A stretch of DNA of 64,000 nt, taken from a virus. Where the stretch lies: positions 1-64,000 of IMG/VR virus record IMGVR_UViG_3300038424_000251. One strand, 5' to 3'. Positions 1 through 7,994 of the stretch are shown here, piece after piece (within the stretch, counting starts at the first letter, position 1; each line of letters begins with the position of its first letter). The notes below the pieces were generated by a model that did not search any database, had not been told where the DNA came from, and was given only the letters and a program-made list of their open reading frames with translations. Position numbers and translations under genes: made by a program.

Positions 1-1
1 A

Positions 2-487
2 TATGTTTCTAAAATAATTACTCCACAAAATCAGGGACAATATGGTTATACTGCTCAATCTTCTGATGCTCGCTTTGCTCCTATCGGGGATAGTGCAAGA
101 AGTGCTTCGTGGGCATCAAGTTCATTGGGAGATGTTCCTGTTGGTTGTGTAGTGGCTTGGTTGCAAAATTTGAGTGGAACACCTGCTTTACCAAGTAATT
201 TTGTTCAATGTAATGGTCAAACAATTACCGACCCACAAAGTCCTTATAGTGGATCAACAATATCAAACTTAAATGGTTCTGGTGCTCAAACCCAAAGATT
301 TTTAAGAGGTTCAACAACTTCGGGTGGAACGGGTGGAAGTGATACCAATACACACTATCATAATATAACATTTAATCAGAATGCCGCAGGGTCAAGTCCT
401 TGCAGTGCAAACGGTTCAACAGATAATACAACCATAAGCATACTTCCATCTTATTATGAAGTTGTTTGGGTACTCCGCATAAAATAA
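2..487 (+). CDS. Tail-tip / short-fibre protein with collar domain (5' partial)
   Basis: The reading frame is open from the first bases of the window, so the gene starts upstream; a TTG at 125 is only an internal codon. The last 120 residues form a phage tail-collar-type tip: PVGCVVAWL, then VQCNGQ, PNLNG-like and RFLRGST motifs, a Gly/Thr/His-rich loop, and a final LPSYYEVVWVLRIK strand. Such domains sit at the distal ends of fibres and commonly contact the host. Upstream lies one SASWASSS unit, the same repeat that fills the two large fibre genes at 14.4-19.3 kb. The tip is closely similar to that of the gene at 2013-2537. The structural role is well supported; the receptor is unknown. Confidence 0.8.
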   Translation, partial: YVSKIITPQNQGQYGYTAQSSDARFAPIGDSARSASWASSSLGDVPVGCVVAWLQNLSGTPALPSNFVQCNGQTITDPQSPYSGSTISNLNGSGAQTQRFLRGSTTSGGTGGSDTNTHYHNITFNQNAAGSSPCSANGSTDNTTISILPSYYEVVWVLRIK

Positions 488-490
488 GAT

Positions 491-1711
491 ATGAATGAAG
501 ATTTTATCAAAGAAGATTACTACAAAAATCGAAAAAAGTTACATTACTATCAACATGCTATTGATTTAGCCAATAGATACGGTGGTAAATCTGTCGTTGA
601 TATTGGACCTGCTAATGTGCCATTACTTGACAATCTTAAAAAATTCAAAAGAAAAGTAGCCATTGATATCAATCAATTACCTGAATTGAAAAAGAAAGCA
701 GATTGTATTAAGGATGATTTCTTGGCACATAAATTTGAAGAAAAATTTGATATGGGTATTTGCCTTCAAGTGTTAGAACATTTGGAAGACCCAAAAATTT
801 TTGTTAAAAAGATATTTGATTTATGCAATACCGTCATTATTTCAGTCCCGTATAAATGGCCGGAAGATAGCTGTGAACATCATATTCACGATGAAATTGA
901 TGAGAAAAAATTATTTGAATGGACAAGTAAAATACCGATTGAGGCGAATATAGTGGATAATAGACTTATTGTATTATATAAACAACCAAAAAAAGTTTTA
1001 ATAGTTGTAATCAGCGATACAGAAATTGGTAGTGAATGTATGGATGCTATTCTCAATCAGGATTATCCGAACTTCACGACATTGACTTCAATTGTCAAGC
1101 CTGACCCAAACAAGTTAAGGGAAGAAAACATCATTATCAATAGAAATATTGTAAGAAAAAAAGCATTAAAAACTGATGCTAATTATTTTTTCTTGGTAGA
1201 TTCAGATGTGATTTTACCAAAGAATGCTTTATCCAATCTGATGATACAACTTGAGCAGCCAATTTTGGATACAAGAAGATTTCAACACCTTGAAAAAATG
1301 TTCGGTAAGATTGAAAATAAAAAGAAACATATAATTGGTGGATGGTATAAACTCACCGAAGATACTTGGAGTCCTTCACGATGGGTTGCTGATAATACAT
1401 TAGTTTCATTAAAAGCAGTTGAACCAAGTGTAGTGGTTGTGGACAAAATAGCTTTGGGTTGTATAGTTATGTCAAAAGAAGTATTGAAGAAAATAAAATT
1501 CAGAACCGGACACGATTTAGTAATTAATGGTGACACTCACCCCTGTATGTGTGCAACTTTCGGAATTGATGCTCAAGATGCAGGATATACTTTGTATATG
1601 GATGGTTCAGTAATATGCCAACATCTAAAACAATTAAAAAATGATTATGTGGAATGCTTTCCAGATAATATTCAAAATTTAAATCCAGAAAAGATTGAAA
1701 TGTTTGTTTAA
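491..1711 (+). CDS. Methyltransferase-glycosyltransferase fusion protein
   Basis: Residues about 1-165 look like a class I SAM-dependent methyltransferase: VVDIGPANVPLL as the SAM-binding loop, VAIDIN as the acidic strand end, then LQVLEHLEDP. Residues about 170-406 look like a GT-A glycosyltransferase: KVLIVVISDTEIG start, NRNIVRKKAL, then FFLVDSDVIL with a DxD-type DSD near residue 236. The ATG follows the preceding tail-tip gene by 3 bases, so the two are probably co-expressed. Being between two tail-tip genes suggests a sugar substrate on the virion fibre or the host surface, but this is inference. Neither acceptor nor donor can be read from the sequence. Confidence 0.65.
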   Translation: MNEDFIKEDYYKNRKKLHYYQHAIDLANRYGGKSVVDIGPANVPLLDNLKKFKRKVAIDINQLPELKKKADCIKDDFLAHKFEEKFDMGICLQVLEHLEDPKIFVKKIFDLCNTVIISVPYKWPEDSCEHHIHDEIDEKKLFEWTSKIPIEANIVDNRLIVLYKQPKKVLIVVISDTEIGSECMDAILNQDYPNFTTLTSIVKPDPNKLREENIIINRNIVRKKALKTDANYFFLVDSDVILPKNALSNLMIQLEQPILDTRRFQHLEKMFGKIENKKKHIIGGWYKLTEDTWSPSRWVADNTLVSLKAVEPSVVVVDKIALGCIVMSKEVLKKIKFRTGHDLVINGDTHPCMCATFGIDAQDAGYTLYMDGSVICQHLKQLKNDYVECFPDNIQNLNPEKIEMFV

Positions 1712-1732
1712 TATATTTATTAATTTAAGGTT

Positions 1733-1996
1733 ATGATACGAAAGATAATAAAAAAAATAGATAATAAGAAGGTTATAATTAATATTCCTGTTATTGATAT
1801 CAATGATTATCAGGCTGTAGATAATAGTGGAGTTGGTAGTGGAATTGGCGGACTATATGGACCTACTACCACTAATTTTATAAATTTAATCGATGCTCCT
1901 AAACAAATAATATCAGAAGTTTTTATAATAACTGAAGATAATAATAATATTTTTAGAATTACAGAAGATGGACTACTATGTAGAGTATTGGAGTAA
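1733..1996 (+). CDS. Small hypothetical protein between tail-tip genes
   Basis: An 87-residue product beginning MIRKIIKKID, with a central GVGSGIGGLYGPTT Gly-rich segment and a hydrophobic C-terminal half (EVFIITEDNNNIFRITEDG). The ATG is preceded by AAGG and by an AT-rich ATATTTATT sequence. I do not recognise the family. Its place between the fusion enzyme and a tail-tip gene suggests a small virion or fibre-assembly role, which is inference. Confidence 0.55.
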   Translation: MIRKIIKKIDNKKVIINIPVIDINDYQAVDNSGVGSGIGGLYGPTTTNFINLIDAPKQIISEVFIITEDNNNIFRITEDGLLCRVLE

Positions 1997-2012
1997 ATGA
2001 TAAAAATTGGTT

Positions 2013-2537
2013 ATGGCACAGTCGGTTGTTAAAATTTCTCAATTACAAAGTATTTCTGGGTCTCTTGGTAATAATGATTTGGTTGAAGTTTCTCAAAATA
2101 TTGGGATAAATTTATATACAAGTTCAAAAGCTACAATGGCACAAGTAGCTGATTTCATTACAATTCCCGTTGGTGGTGTCATTGCTTGGATGTTATCGCT
2201 GGTAGGCACACCAGCATTGCCAAATAGATATGTACAGTGTAACGGACAAGTATTGACAGACCCTCAAAGTCCTTATAGTGGTTCGATAATTCCTAATCTT
2301 AACGGAACAAATAATAGAACTCAAAGATTTTTACGTGGTTCTACTACTTCAGGTGCTACAGGAGGAAGTGATACAAATATACATTCTCATAGTTCTACTT
2401 TAACTTCTGCATGTTTCTATGCAGGCAGTGGAACAATGTTTATAAATACTTGGGATTATAATGAACGTAGTGGTGATGAAACTATATCCGTTCTTCCGAG
2501 TTATTATGAGATTGTCTGGATAATGAGAATAAAATAA
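2013..2537 (+). CDS. Tail-tip / short-fibre protein with collar domain
   Basis: The product is about 174 residues from the ATG at 2013; a TTG two codons upstream is less likely. The N-terminal 50 residues (MAQSVVKISQLQ start) probably attach it to the virion. The rest is a collar-type tip nearly matching the first gene of the window: IPVGGVIAWM, VQCNGQVLTDPQSPYSGS, RTQRFLRGSTTSG, GGSDTN and a LPSYYEIVWIMRIK end. The centre of the His/Thr loop differs most, as expected for a host-contacting surface. It ends 3 bases before the convergent gene at 2541-3068. The pair probably arose by tip duplication. Confidence 0.78.
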   Translation: MAQSVVKISQLQSISGSLGNNDLVEVSQNIGINLYTSSKATMAQVADFITIPVGGVIAWMLSLVGTPALPNRYVQCNGQVLTDPQSPYSGSIIPNLNGTNNRTQRFLRGSTTSGATGGSDTNIHSHSSTLTSACFYAGSGTMFINTWDYNERSGDETISVLPSYYEIVWIMRIK

Positions 2538-2540
2538 AAA

Positions 2541-3068
2541 TTATTTTCTTGGAGTAAAATTTACTGGGTCTAATAAAGGAGCTATTTCCTGTTCGCCACA
2601 GTCGGCCAAATATGATTTTACTTTTGGATTTTTTAATGCTTCACGGAATGATTGTTTCCATGTTATAGGAACGGGATTACCTGCTTCGTTGATATCTGGA
2701 TTATTATGAATTCTCTTTGCTTCTGACATCCAAGAACGAGTTACTTTATTAGTATGCTTGCGAATTCTCTCTCTATGTGATTCATTTGTATCATTAGGTT
2801 TTCGCAAACCGTTAGTTTTTATCTTAATCCAGATTTTATGTGGTTTTTCATCTTCATTGATATAAATAGAAGCACCTGAACGGTGTGTTTGCCAATCATT
2901 TCCTTCCATGTAACAGAACCAGTTTTTTCCTTCTACAATACCATCCCAATTTGGCGAACCGTCATTAAATCCTCCGGGCGTAGGGTATAGTTTAGGGTCA
3001 GGCGACCTATTAACGGCAGGAGCATGGCTAATCCATTCGATTATTTGAAGTAAAGTTTTTAGTTTCAT
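2541..3068 (-). CDS. Putative head-targeted internal protein, unknown function
   Basis: A 175-residue product beginning MKLKTLLQIIEW, a variant of the tag shared by neighbouring genes. The body is Trp- and charge-rich (SPNWDG, NWFCYMEGNDW, KIWIKIKTNGLR) and I do not recognise a family. It is the last gene of the leftward tagged block, yet has its own TATTTATA motif 4 bases before the ATG, so it may be separately transcribed. The packaging role is inferred from the tag only. Confidence 0.6.
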   Translation of the reverse strand: MKLKTLLQIIEWISHAPAVNRSPDPKLYPTPGGFNDGSPNWDGIVEGKNWFCYMEGNDWQTHRSGASIYINEDEKPHKIWIKIKTNGLRKPNDTNESHRERIRKHTNKVTRSWMSEAKRIHNNPDINEAGNPVPITWKQSFREALKNPKVKSYLADCGEQEIAPLLDPVNFTPRK

Positions 3069-3072
3069 TGAA

Positions 3073-3080
3073 TATAAATA
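3073..3080 (-). promoter_or_regulatory. TATTTATA motif, candidate late promoter
   Basis: TATTTATA on the minus strand, 4 bases before the ATG at 3068. The same motif precedes many structural and tagged genes in this window. Confidence 0.4.
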
Positions 3081-3087
3081 TGATGTA

Positions 3088-3981
3088 TTACTTGTAAGAT
3101 TCCCTTAATAAATTTAACTTTGAATCTCTTTGTGTGATTGTTATTCCCTGTTTCTTAAAAAAGTTTTCAACAGTATTCATATCATCTTCGGTAAGCATAC
3201 CTACATCCCAATATACCATACCTGTCTTTTTACCTTCTTCTGAAAAATGAAAACGAAAACGAACATTTGACCAATTGTGTGAAAATTCAGGTTCCCCACT
3301 ATGTTCTACACCATGATATCTTGATGATGGCAACCATTTATAGACAACTTCTCCATATTTACCTATCAAACCCAATCCCCATCGCCTTTCCTCTTTAGAT
3401 TCTTTTAAGTCATGATATTTAGCAATCCATTTTTTCCTTGTTTCAGACCTATCAGATGAGTACCGATTCATCATATCTTCTGCTTGTTTTCTACTAAATC
3501 CTAAATGACCGATGAGAAAATCTTTTAGTTCTGAGGTATAAGCTCTTATTTCTTCTGGGTCACCATAATATTTGTCACCCATCATTAGTGCATCATAAGT
3601 TATCTTATTGAATAGTTTTTTATGATAATTTATTGCATGAACTAATTCGTGATAAATAACACTGTCCACATATGCAGCATATTTACTTGAAGAATTATAG
3701 CGACCATGATAGACTCCCCCTATGGTTATAGTATCATCCTTAAAATTATATTCACCATATGGTAGAGTATCTTCTGAATAATATGTGTAACGAATTCTTA
3801 TGGATAGAATTTTATTTAGAAAGACATCAATTAAATCGTTCATAGAAAGACCAAACATTAAAAGTTGTTTAGAATCATATTCTTTTGGGAATGTTTTCTG
3901 CATATAAGTTCGCAAAGGTTCTCTAAATCTTTCCAAATCTCCAAAAAGATTTTCTAATAACAATATTTTTAATTTAATCAT
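3088..3981 (-). CDS. Tagged zinc metalloprotease-like protein (HExxH)
   Basis: A 297-residue product. Residues 1-10 (MIKLKILLLE) form the tag. HELVH at 111-115 is a zincin zinc-binding and catalytic motif in a helix (VIYHELVHAINYH); glutamates 143-144 in GDPEEIRAYT are good candidates for the third zinc ligand. The C-terminal 100 residues are rich in aromatic and charged residues and unassigned. The gene overlaps the 3974-4441 gene by 8 bases. Known biology: many zincins are peptidases. Inference: a protease carried in the head and either acting in head maturation or injected to cut a host protein. The substrate is unknown. Confidence 0.65.
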   Translation of the reverse strand: MIKLKILLLENLFGDLERFREPLRTYMQKTFPKEYDSKQLLMFGLSMNDLIDVFLNKILSIRIRYTYYSEDTLPYGEYNFKDDTITIGGVYHGRYNSSSKYAAYVDSVIYHELVHAINYHKKLFNKITYDALMMGDKYYGDPEEIRAYTSELKDFLIGHLGFSRKQAEDMMNRYSSDRSETRKKWIAKYHDLKESKEERRWGLGLIGKYGEVVYKWLPSSRYHGVEHSGEPEFSHNWSNVRFRFHFSEEGKKTGMVYWDVGMLTEDDMNTVENFFKKQGITITQRDSKLNLLRESYK

Positions 3982-4441
3982 TTATTTTAGGCTTCTGTGC
4001 ATTACAACAACCATACTCATTCACTTTTTCTTCAAGTTGAAATAGGTCTGGATTGGATTTATTCAGAGATTGAAATAACATACAAATTGATGTTTTTTGG
4101 TCAAAAGAACGACAATTTTCACATCTAACTTGACGATTTACCAACCCTGCTTCTTTTGGTGTATATGAGGCAACTTCCTTTCCTTTTAAATTTGGTGACG
4201 GTTTACCATAGACATAGAAATTACAACTCATTTCACAAGTTACTTTAATTTTTCCAAGAATGGAACATGTCAATCCATCTTCACCTGTCCACATTCTACA
4301 TGTAGCGCATTGAGCAAACTTTTCCTTTGGACCTTTTGGTTCTAAATATATAAAAACTTCTCTTGTAAGTTTGTTTTTTTGTTGTTTTACTTCGGAAAAT
4401 ACTTCCAATATCAACTTTTTTATATCATTTTTATTCATCAT
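3974..4441 (-). CDS. Tagged Cys-rich, probably metal-binding protein
   Basis: A 155-residue product. The N-terminus MMNKNDIKKLILEVFSEV is a longer form of the amphipathic tag with LxE. The body has two Cys clusters: CATCRMW with following C and CEMSC around residues 43-72, and CENCRSF with SICML and a C-terminal GCC at about 107-146. This suggests two zinc- or iron-sulfur-binding lobes, but I cannot name a family. It overlaps the genes on both sides by a few bases, so translation is probably coupled. Confidence 0.6.
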   Translation of the reverse strand: MMNKNDIKKLILEVFSEVKQQKNKLTREVFIYLEPKGPKEKFAQCATCRMWTGEDGLTCSILGKIKVTCEMSCNFYVYGKPSPNLKGKEVASYTPKEAGLVNRQVRCENCRSFDQKTSICMLFQSLNKSNPDLFQLEEKVNEYGCCNAQKPKIND

Positions 4442-5310
4442 AATTGTACAAAGAAATAGTGAACATCTTCATCTAAATCATAGGCCCAAACTATAAAGTG
4501 TCTAGTATAAGGAGATATATTTCTAGCAAATTCAAATTGATGCCTATCTATTTTTTTTCTTAAAAAATCTGGAACATCGCATCTTGATAAAAATAAATGT
4601 TTATTAACTATTTGTTTTTGACTATTAGGAATATCTTTTGGATCACCAACAAGATGTTCCATTTCTGTGGCATCCGATGCTATATAGTTTCTAAATGATG
4701 GGTCATTAAGACCTGTTTTACAATTTCCTACATAACCATACCTTTTCCCACCTTCTGTTAATACAGTTTCATTATTTTCTAATCTAAAATAAGATTTACC
4801 GCCTTGTATTGGAGAGTAACAAATTTCTCTGATTGAAACTTTTAATTTCAATCCTTCTTTTATATGAGAAAATTTTCCTTTTTGGACATAAGCTAATGTT
4901 AAATGTGGGTTATATTCCGGGTAATCATTTTCATTCAGATAAATTCCTGAAAGTTCGTTTAATTTTTTTAAAACTGGACTGTTTACTTTAAACATTGCTA
5001 CATCATATTGGGGCGATGAAACAAATTTATCTAATCCTGTAAGTTCAACAACAAAAGGTTTTTGTCCTTTAAGAAGTTGACGAACTTCCAATTCATTTAA
5101 ATCCTTCAAAAATCCATAACGAATAGTGACATGACTTTCCGTTTCTCTGCCATATTCCCCGTTTTCTACATATAAATCATTGTTATTGATTAGTTGTTTA
5201 CTAAATTTTAAAATAGAATCAGATGATTCTTTTGGAATCATAGCCATCAAACAACCTTTTTTAGCCGTTGCGTCTCTATTTTCATTTACCATTTCTTTTA
5301 GATTTATCAT
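4438..5310 (-). CDS. Tagged 2H phosphoesterase-like protein
   Basis: A 290-residue product. Residues 1-10 (MINLKEMVNE) form the tag. Two HxT motifs, HVT at 60-62 and HLT at 136-138, lie in matching strand contexts (SHVTIRYGF and PHLTLAYV), the signature of the 2H phosphoesterase fold (2'-5' RNA ligase, cyclic phosphodiesterase). These enzymes act on 2'-5' or 2',3'-cyclic phosphates, and phage 2H enzymes such as T4 Acb1 destroy CBASS cyclic nucleotides. The C-terminal 110 residues (RYGYVGNCKTG to HYFFVQL) form a separate unassigned domain. Enzyme class is well supported; the natural substrate and an anti-defence role are inference. Confidence 0.7.
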   Translation of the reverse strand: MINLKEMVNENRDATAKKGCLMAMIPKESSDSILKFSKQLINNNDLYVENGEYGRETESHVTIRYGFLKDLNELEVRQLLKGQKPFVVELTGLDKFVSSPQYDVAMFKVNSPVLKKLNELSGIYLNENDYPEYNPHLTLAYVQKGKFSHIKEGLKLKVSIREICYSPIQGGKSYFRLENNETVLTEGGKRYGYVGNCKTGLNDPSFRNYIASDATEMEHLVGDPKDIPNSQKQIVNKHLFLSRCDVPDFLRKKIDRHQFEFARNISPYTRHFIVWAYDLDEDVHYFFVQL

Positions 5311-5321
5311 AATTTTTATTA

Positions 5322-7064
5322 TTATATATGTCTAACATACGTTTTATAATCATTAAGACCTATATGTTGAGGTTTATATATTCCTTTTTTTACTAACCAA
5401 TCTTCTGCTTTATGTCTATCTTCGTCAGTTGGTGGAAATTCATTCCACAAAATTGTATTTTTTGGGGTTTCTACAAAATATCTCCATCTTGTTCCTAATG
5501 ATGTGGAACCTATTCTCCCATGTGGTAATTCAGAATGATCTACTGCCATAACATCAGGAACCATTTCATCATAAGCTTCTATATTTCCATGATAAACTAC
5601 TCCTATGTAACCACGCCTTTTATTTATATCTTTTGCTTGTTCGTATGGACTCATTATTTCACTCATAGGCTTCTTAATATTACCAAAAATCAATTTATAT
5701 AATTCTTTAACATACTGAATAAATTTTGGTTTATCCAATTCGTAAATTCTTTTAAGTTTTTTTCGAGTATCGGAATGTGCCCAATATAACATAGCTACAC
5801 TATGAGGATGAATTGATTGATGGCCAGCAATATCATCTATCAAAGCTCTGAATCCTTCTTTTTTATTTGTAGGCCAAAATTTGCTAATTATAATTTCAAT
5901 ATTATTTTTATAATCATAAAGATTGGTTTTGAATTCTATATCTCTTAATTCATGTTCTATTCTATTAAATTTGTCTCCCGGTTCTTTAACAGTTCCAAAA
6001 ACATCTACACCTCTAATAGATGGATTTCTAAACCATCTTAATGATTTTTTGGATAATCCATATTTTTTAGGAAATTTTTTACGAAATTTTTTAAGAGTAT
6101 GTCCTAAAATATCTTGCAATAAATGTCTAACTTCATGTTTAACGTCGCGTAGTTTTCTTTCCATTGATGTGTTAAATTGTTCAATTAATTCTTCTACACA
6201 AAATGTTATATAAATAGCATTTTTTCCTGAGTCATAATAATCAGTACCTCCTAATGTTTTAGGGAGGGAATTATATTCTTCGTATGTTTCTACTGCTTTA
6301 AAATAAATCCAAAATGTTTTAAAATAACCTTCTCCTTCAATACTTGGTGTTCTGTAAAAGAACATATTTTGTTTAATTTTTATTGGAAATGCCATAATAA
6401 CCATCTCACCATTAGGAGATTTAAAAGGTTTAAGAGTTTCTCCTGATTTTATTTCTTGATATTTATTACCCACAATTTTATATGGATGGGCTAATGTTCC
6501 AAAAGACCTTGCCACATACGATTGAAGCATATCAGGAGATTTAGTTTGATACTTCTTTGATTTAAGGAAGGCTTCTATAATATAACCAGCAGCAGATTTG
6601 GTGATATCTATTACTTGTTTTTCAATTTCTAATGGAATCTCAAATGCTTCATTTAATTTTTTTATTTCAGGTCTTCTAAACATCGTAGGTCCAAAAAAAC
6701 TTGAAAGACTATAATCTTTTTTTCTTCCTCTATTATGTATGAATCCTAACGATTTATAAAATTTATCTAATTTCTTTTTGTACCGTTTTTCTGCTTCAGG
6801 AGAAAGAGTAATAATTAATCCGTGTTTATCAGCAAATGATTTAATGGCTTCTATAACTTTTCTTCCTATTCCTTGTTTACGAAACTCTTTCTTTATTTTT
6901 ATATCACGTAGATGAAATATATCTTGCCTGTAGCTTATATTAAAAAATAAACTTTCTAATTGAGGATACTGATGGATTAAGGACTGACGAAAATCTTCTG
7001 TCTCTTTATCAAGGTCAGTCTTATCTCCAAATCCTTCTATTATTAATGGTTTGAGTTTTATCAT
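5322..7064 (-). CDS. Tagged acetyltransferase-metalloprotease fusion
   Basis: A 580-residue product. Residues 1-10 (MIKLKPLIIE) form the tag. Residues about 40-125 look like a GNAT acetyltransferase, with acetyl-CoA loop RKQGIGRKV at 62-70 and FYKSLGFIHNRG at 102-112. A second domain holds HEVRH at 310-314, an HExxH zinc motif; acidic residues at 370-377 in IEHELRDIEF could supply the third ligand. The last 110 residues (RGYIGVVYHGN onward) are a further unassigned unit. Such multi-domain make-up suits an injected effector. Catalysis and targets are inferred from motifs only. Confidence 0.62.
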   Translation of the reverse strand: MIKLKPLIIEGFGDKTDLDKETEDFRQSLIHQYPQLESLFFNISYRQDIFHLRDIKIKKEFRKQGIGRKVIEAIKSFADKHGLIITLSPEAEKRYKKKLDKFYKSLGFIHNRGRKKDYSLSSFFGPTMFRRPEIKKLNEAFEIPLEIEKQVIDITKSAAGYIIEAFLKSKKYQTKSPDMLQSYVARSFGTLAHPYKIVGNKYQEIKSGETLKPFKSPNGEMVIMAFPIKIKQNMFFYRTPSIEGEGYFKTFWIYFKAVETYEEYNSLPKTLGGTDYYDSGKNAIYITFCVEELIEQFNTSMERKLRDVKHEVRHLLQDILGHTLKKFRKKFPKKYGLSKKSLRWFRNPSIRGVDVFGTVKEPGDKFNRIEHELRDIEFKTNLYDYKNNIEIIISKFWPTNKKEGFRALIDDIAGHQSIHPHSVAMLYWAHSDTRKKLKRIYELDKPKFIQYVKELYKLIFGNIKKPMSEIMSPYEQAKDINKRRGYIGVVYHGNIEAYDEMVPDVMAVDHSELPHGRIGSTSLGTRWRYFVETPKNTILWNEFPPTDEDRHKAEDWLVKKGIYKPQHIGLNDYKTYVRHI

Positions 7065-7065
7065 A

Positions 7066-7668
7066 TTATTTTTGTTTCATTCTTTCAAACCAATCATCTC
7101 CATAAATCTTTGCTAGTTTATCATATATTTTTTTGGTAAGATGAATTCCTGCATCGGTCATCTGACCTAATTTGTCTTTTCCTTGCAAAATGCGTTGCCT
7201 TTGTTTTATATGAAAAACTCCTAAATCTGAACCTATTCCCAGTCTTTGATATGGTTTTTCTACCCATACACCCACTGCTCCAAATTCATTTGCAGCAAAC
7301 CCTACAGGTTTGTCTTCTATAAATGCTACTACCGTTTGATTCATAACAGGCAAATTTTCTTGTCTCATCTCATTATCCGACATATAAACAGGTTCATTAT
7401 TTTTATCACGTAATATGTCACCATTTTTATCAAATTTTACATATTTCACCTTTTCATTTCTTTGTCTATATTCTACAGTATAAGGACCATGTTGTTGACT
7501 AGCTATTAATTTAGGATATTCACTTTTATTGCCAAGCCAAGACAAACCACCTTCTGATTCATATCGGGTATATGCGTTAGAAGGAATGTGTCCTGTATAA
7601 TGATACTTAAGAAAATCTTCTTTATCAGACTCTATGATATTCTCAATAATGTCTCTTAATTTAATCAT
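7066..7668 (-). CDS. Tagged GNAT-family acetyltransferase
   Basis: A 200-residue product. The tag is MIKLRDIIENIIE. A GNAT core lies at about 110-185: VVAFIEDKPVGFAA as the central strands, VWVEKPYQRLGIGSDLG at 134-150 as the acetyl-CoA-binding loop, and a C-terminal helix-rich end (IYDKLAKIYGDDW). The region between tag and core (about 20-105) is polar and unassigned. It overlaps the next small GNAT gene by 4 bases, so the two are probably co-translated. The substrate is unknown. Confidence 0.65.
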   Translation of the reverse strand: MIKLRDIIENIIESDKEDFLKYHYTGHIPSNAYTRYESEGGLSWLGNKSEYPKLIASQQHGPYTVEYRQRNEKVKYVKFDKNGDILRDKNNEPVYMSDNEMRQENLPVMNQTVVAFIEDKPVGFAANEFGAVGVWVEKPYQRLGIGSDLGVFHIKQRQRILQGKDKLGQMTDAGIHLTKKIYDKLAKIYGDDWFERMKQK

Positions 7669-7994
7669 GGTTGTCGTAATGTTTTAATAAATGCTGCACC
7701 TTCTGGTGTAGTAATTCCCCATACAATTTTCCATCGAGGGTGTTCTCTATGTAAATCCCTAATCATTGCGGTTGCTATACCTTTTCTTCTTTCTGATTCA
7801 ACCGTTTCCATTCCGTCAATGTAAATTACATTTTCATATGTGGAATAATCAATTTTTCCAACTTTAATTCCCCTTTTGTCGTATGCAATAAGAGTGCAAT
7901 AATTCTGACCTTTATAATTATCTCTACAATCGTGTGTAAATTCTAAAGGCTCTCCTTTTACATATTCTGGTATAAGGTGTTTTAATTTTATCAT
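7665..7994 (-). CDS. Tagged small GNAT-like acetyltransferase
   Basis: A 109-residue product, short for the family. Residues 1-10 (MIKLKHLIPE) form the tag. VIYIDGMETVESERRKGIATAMIRDL at about 57-81 contains the acetyl-CoA loop RRKGIA, and WKIVWGITTPEGAAFIKTL matches the distal strand-helix. The N-terminal GNAT strands are reduced, so it may be a minimal or partly degenerate enzyme. It overlaps both neighbours by 4 bases. Confidence 0.6.
   Translation of the reverse strand: MIKLKHLIPEYVKGEPLEFTHDCRDNYKGQNYCTLIAYDKRGIKVGKIDYSTYENVIYIDGMETVESERRKGIATAMIRDLHREHPRWKIVWGITTPEGAAFIKTLRQP

Noticed and set aside
5923-6213. Plus-strand open frame of 96 codons
   Set aside because: Antisense to the acetyltransferase-metalloprotease gene, Leu/Ser/Asn-rich as expected for reverse-strand AT-rich sequence.
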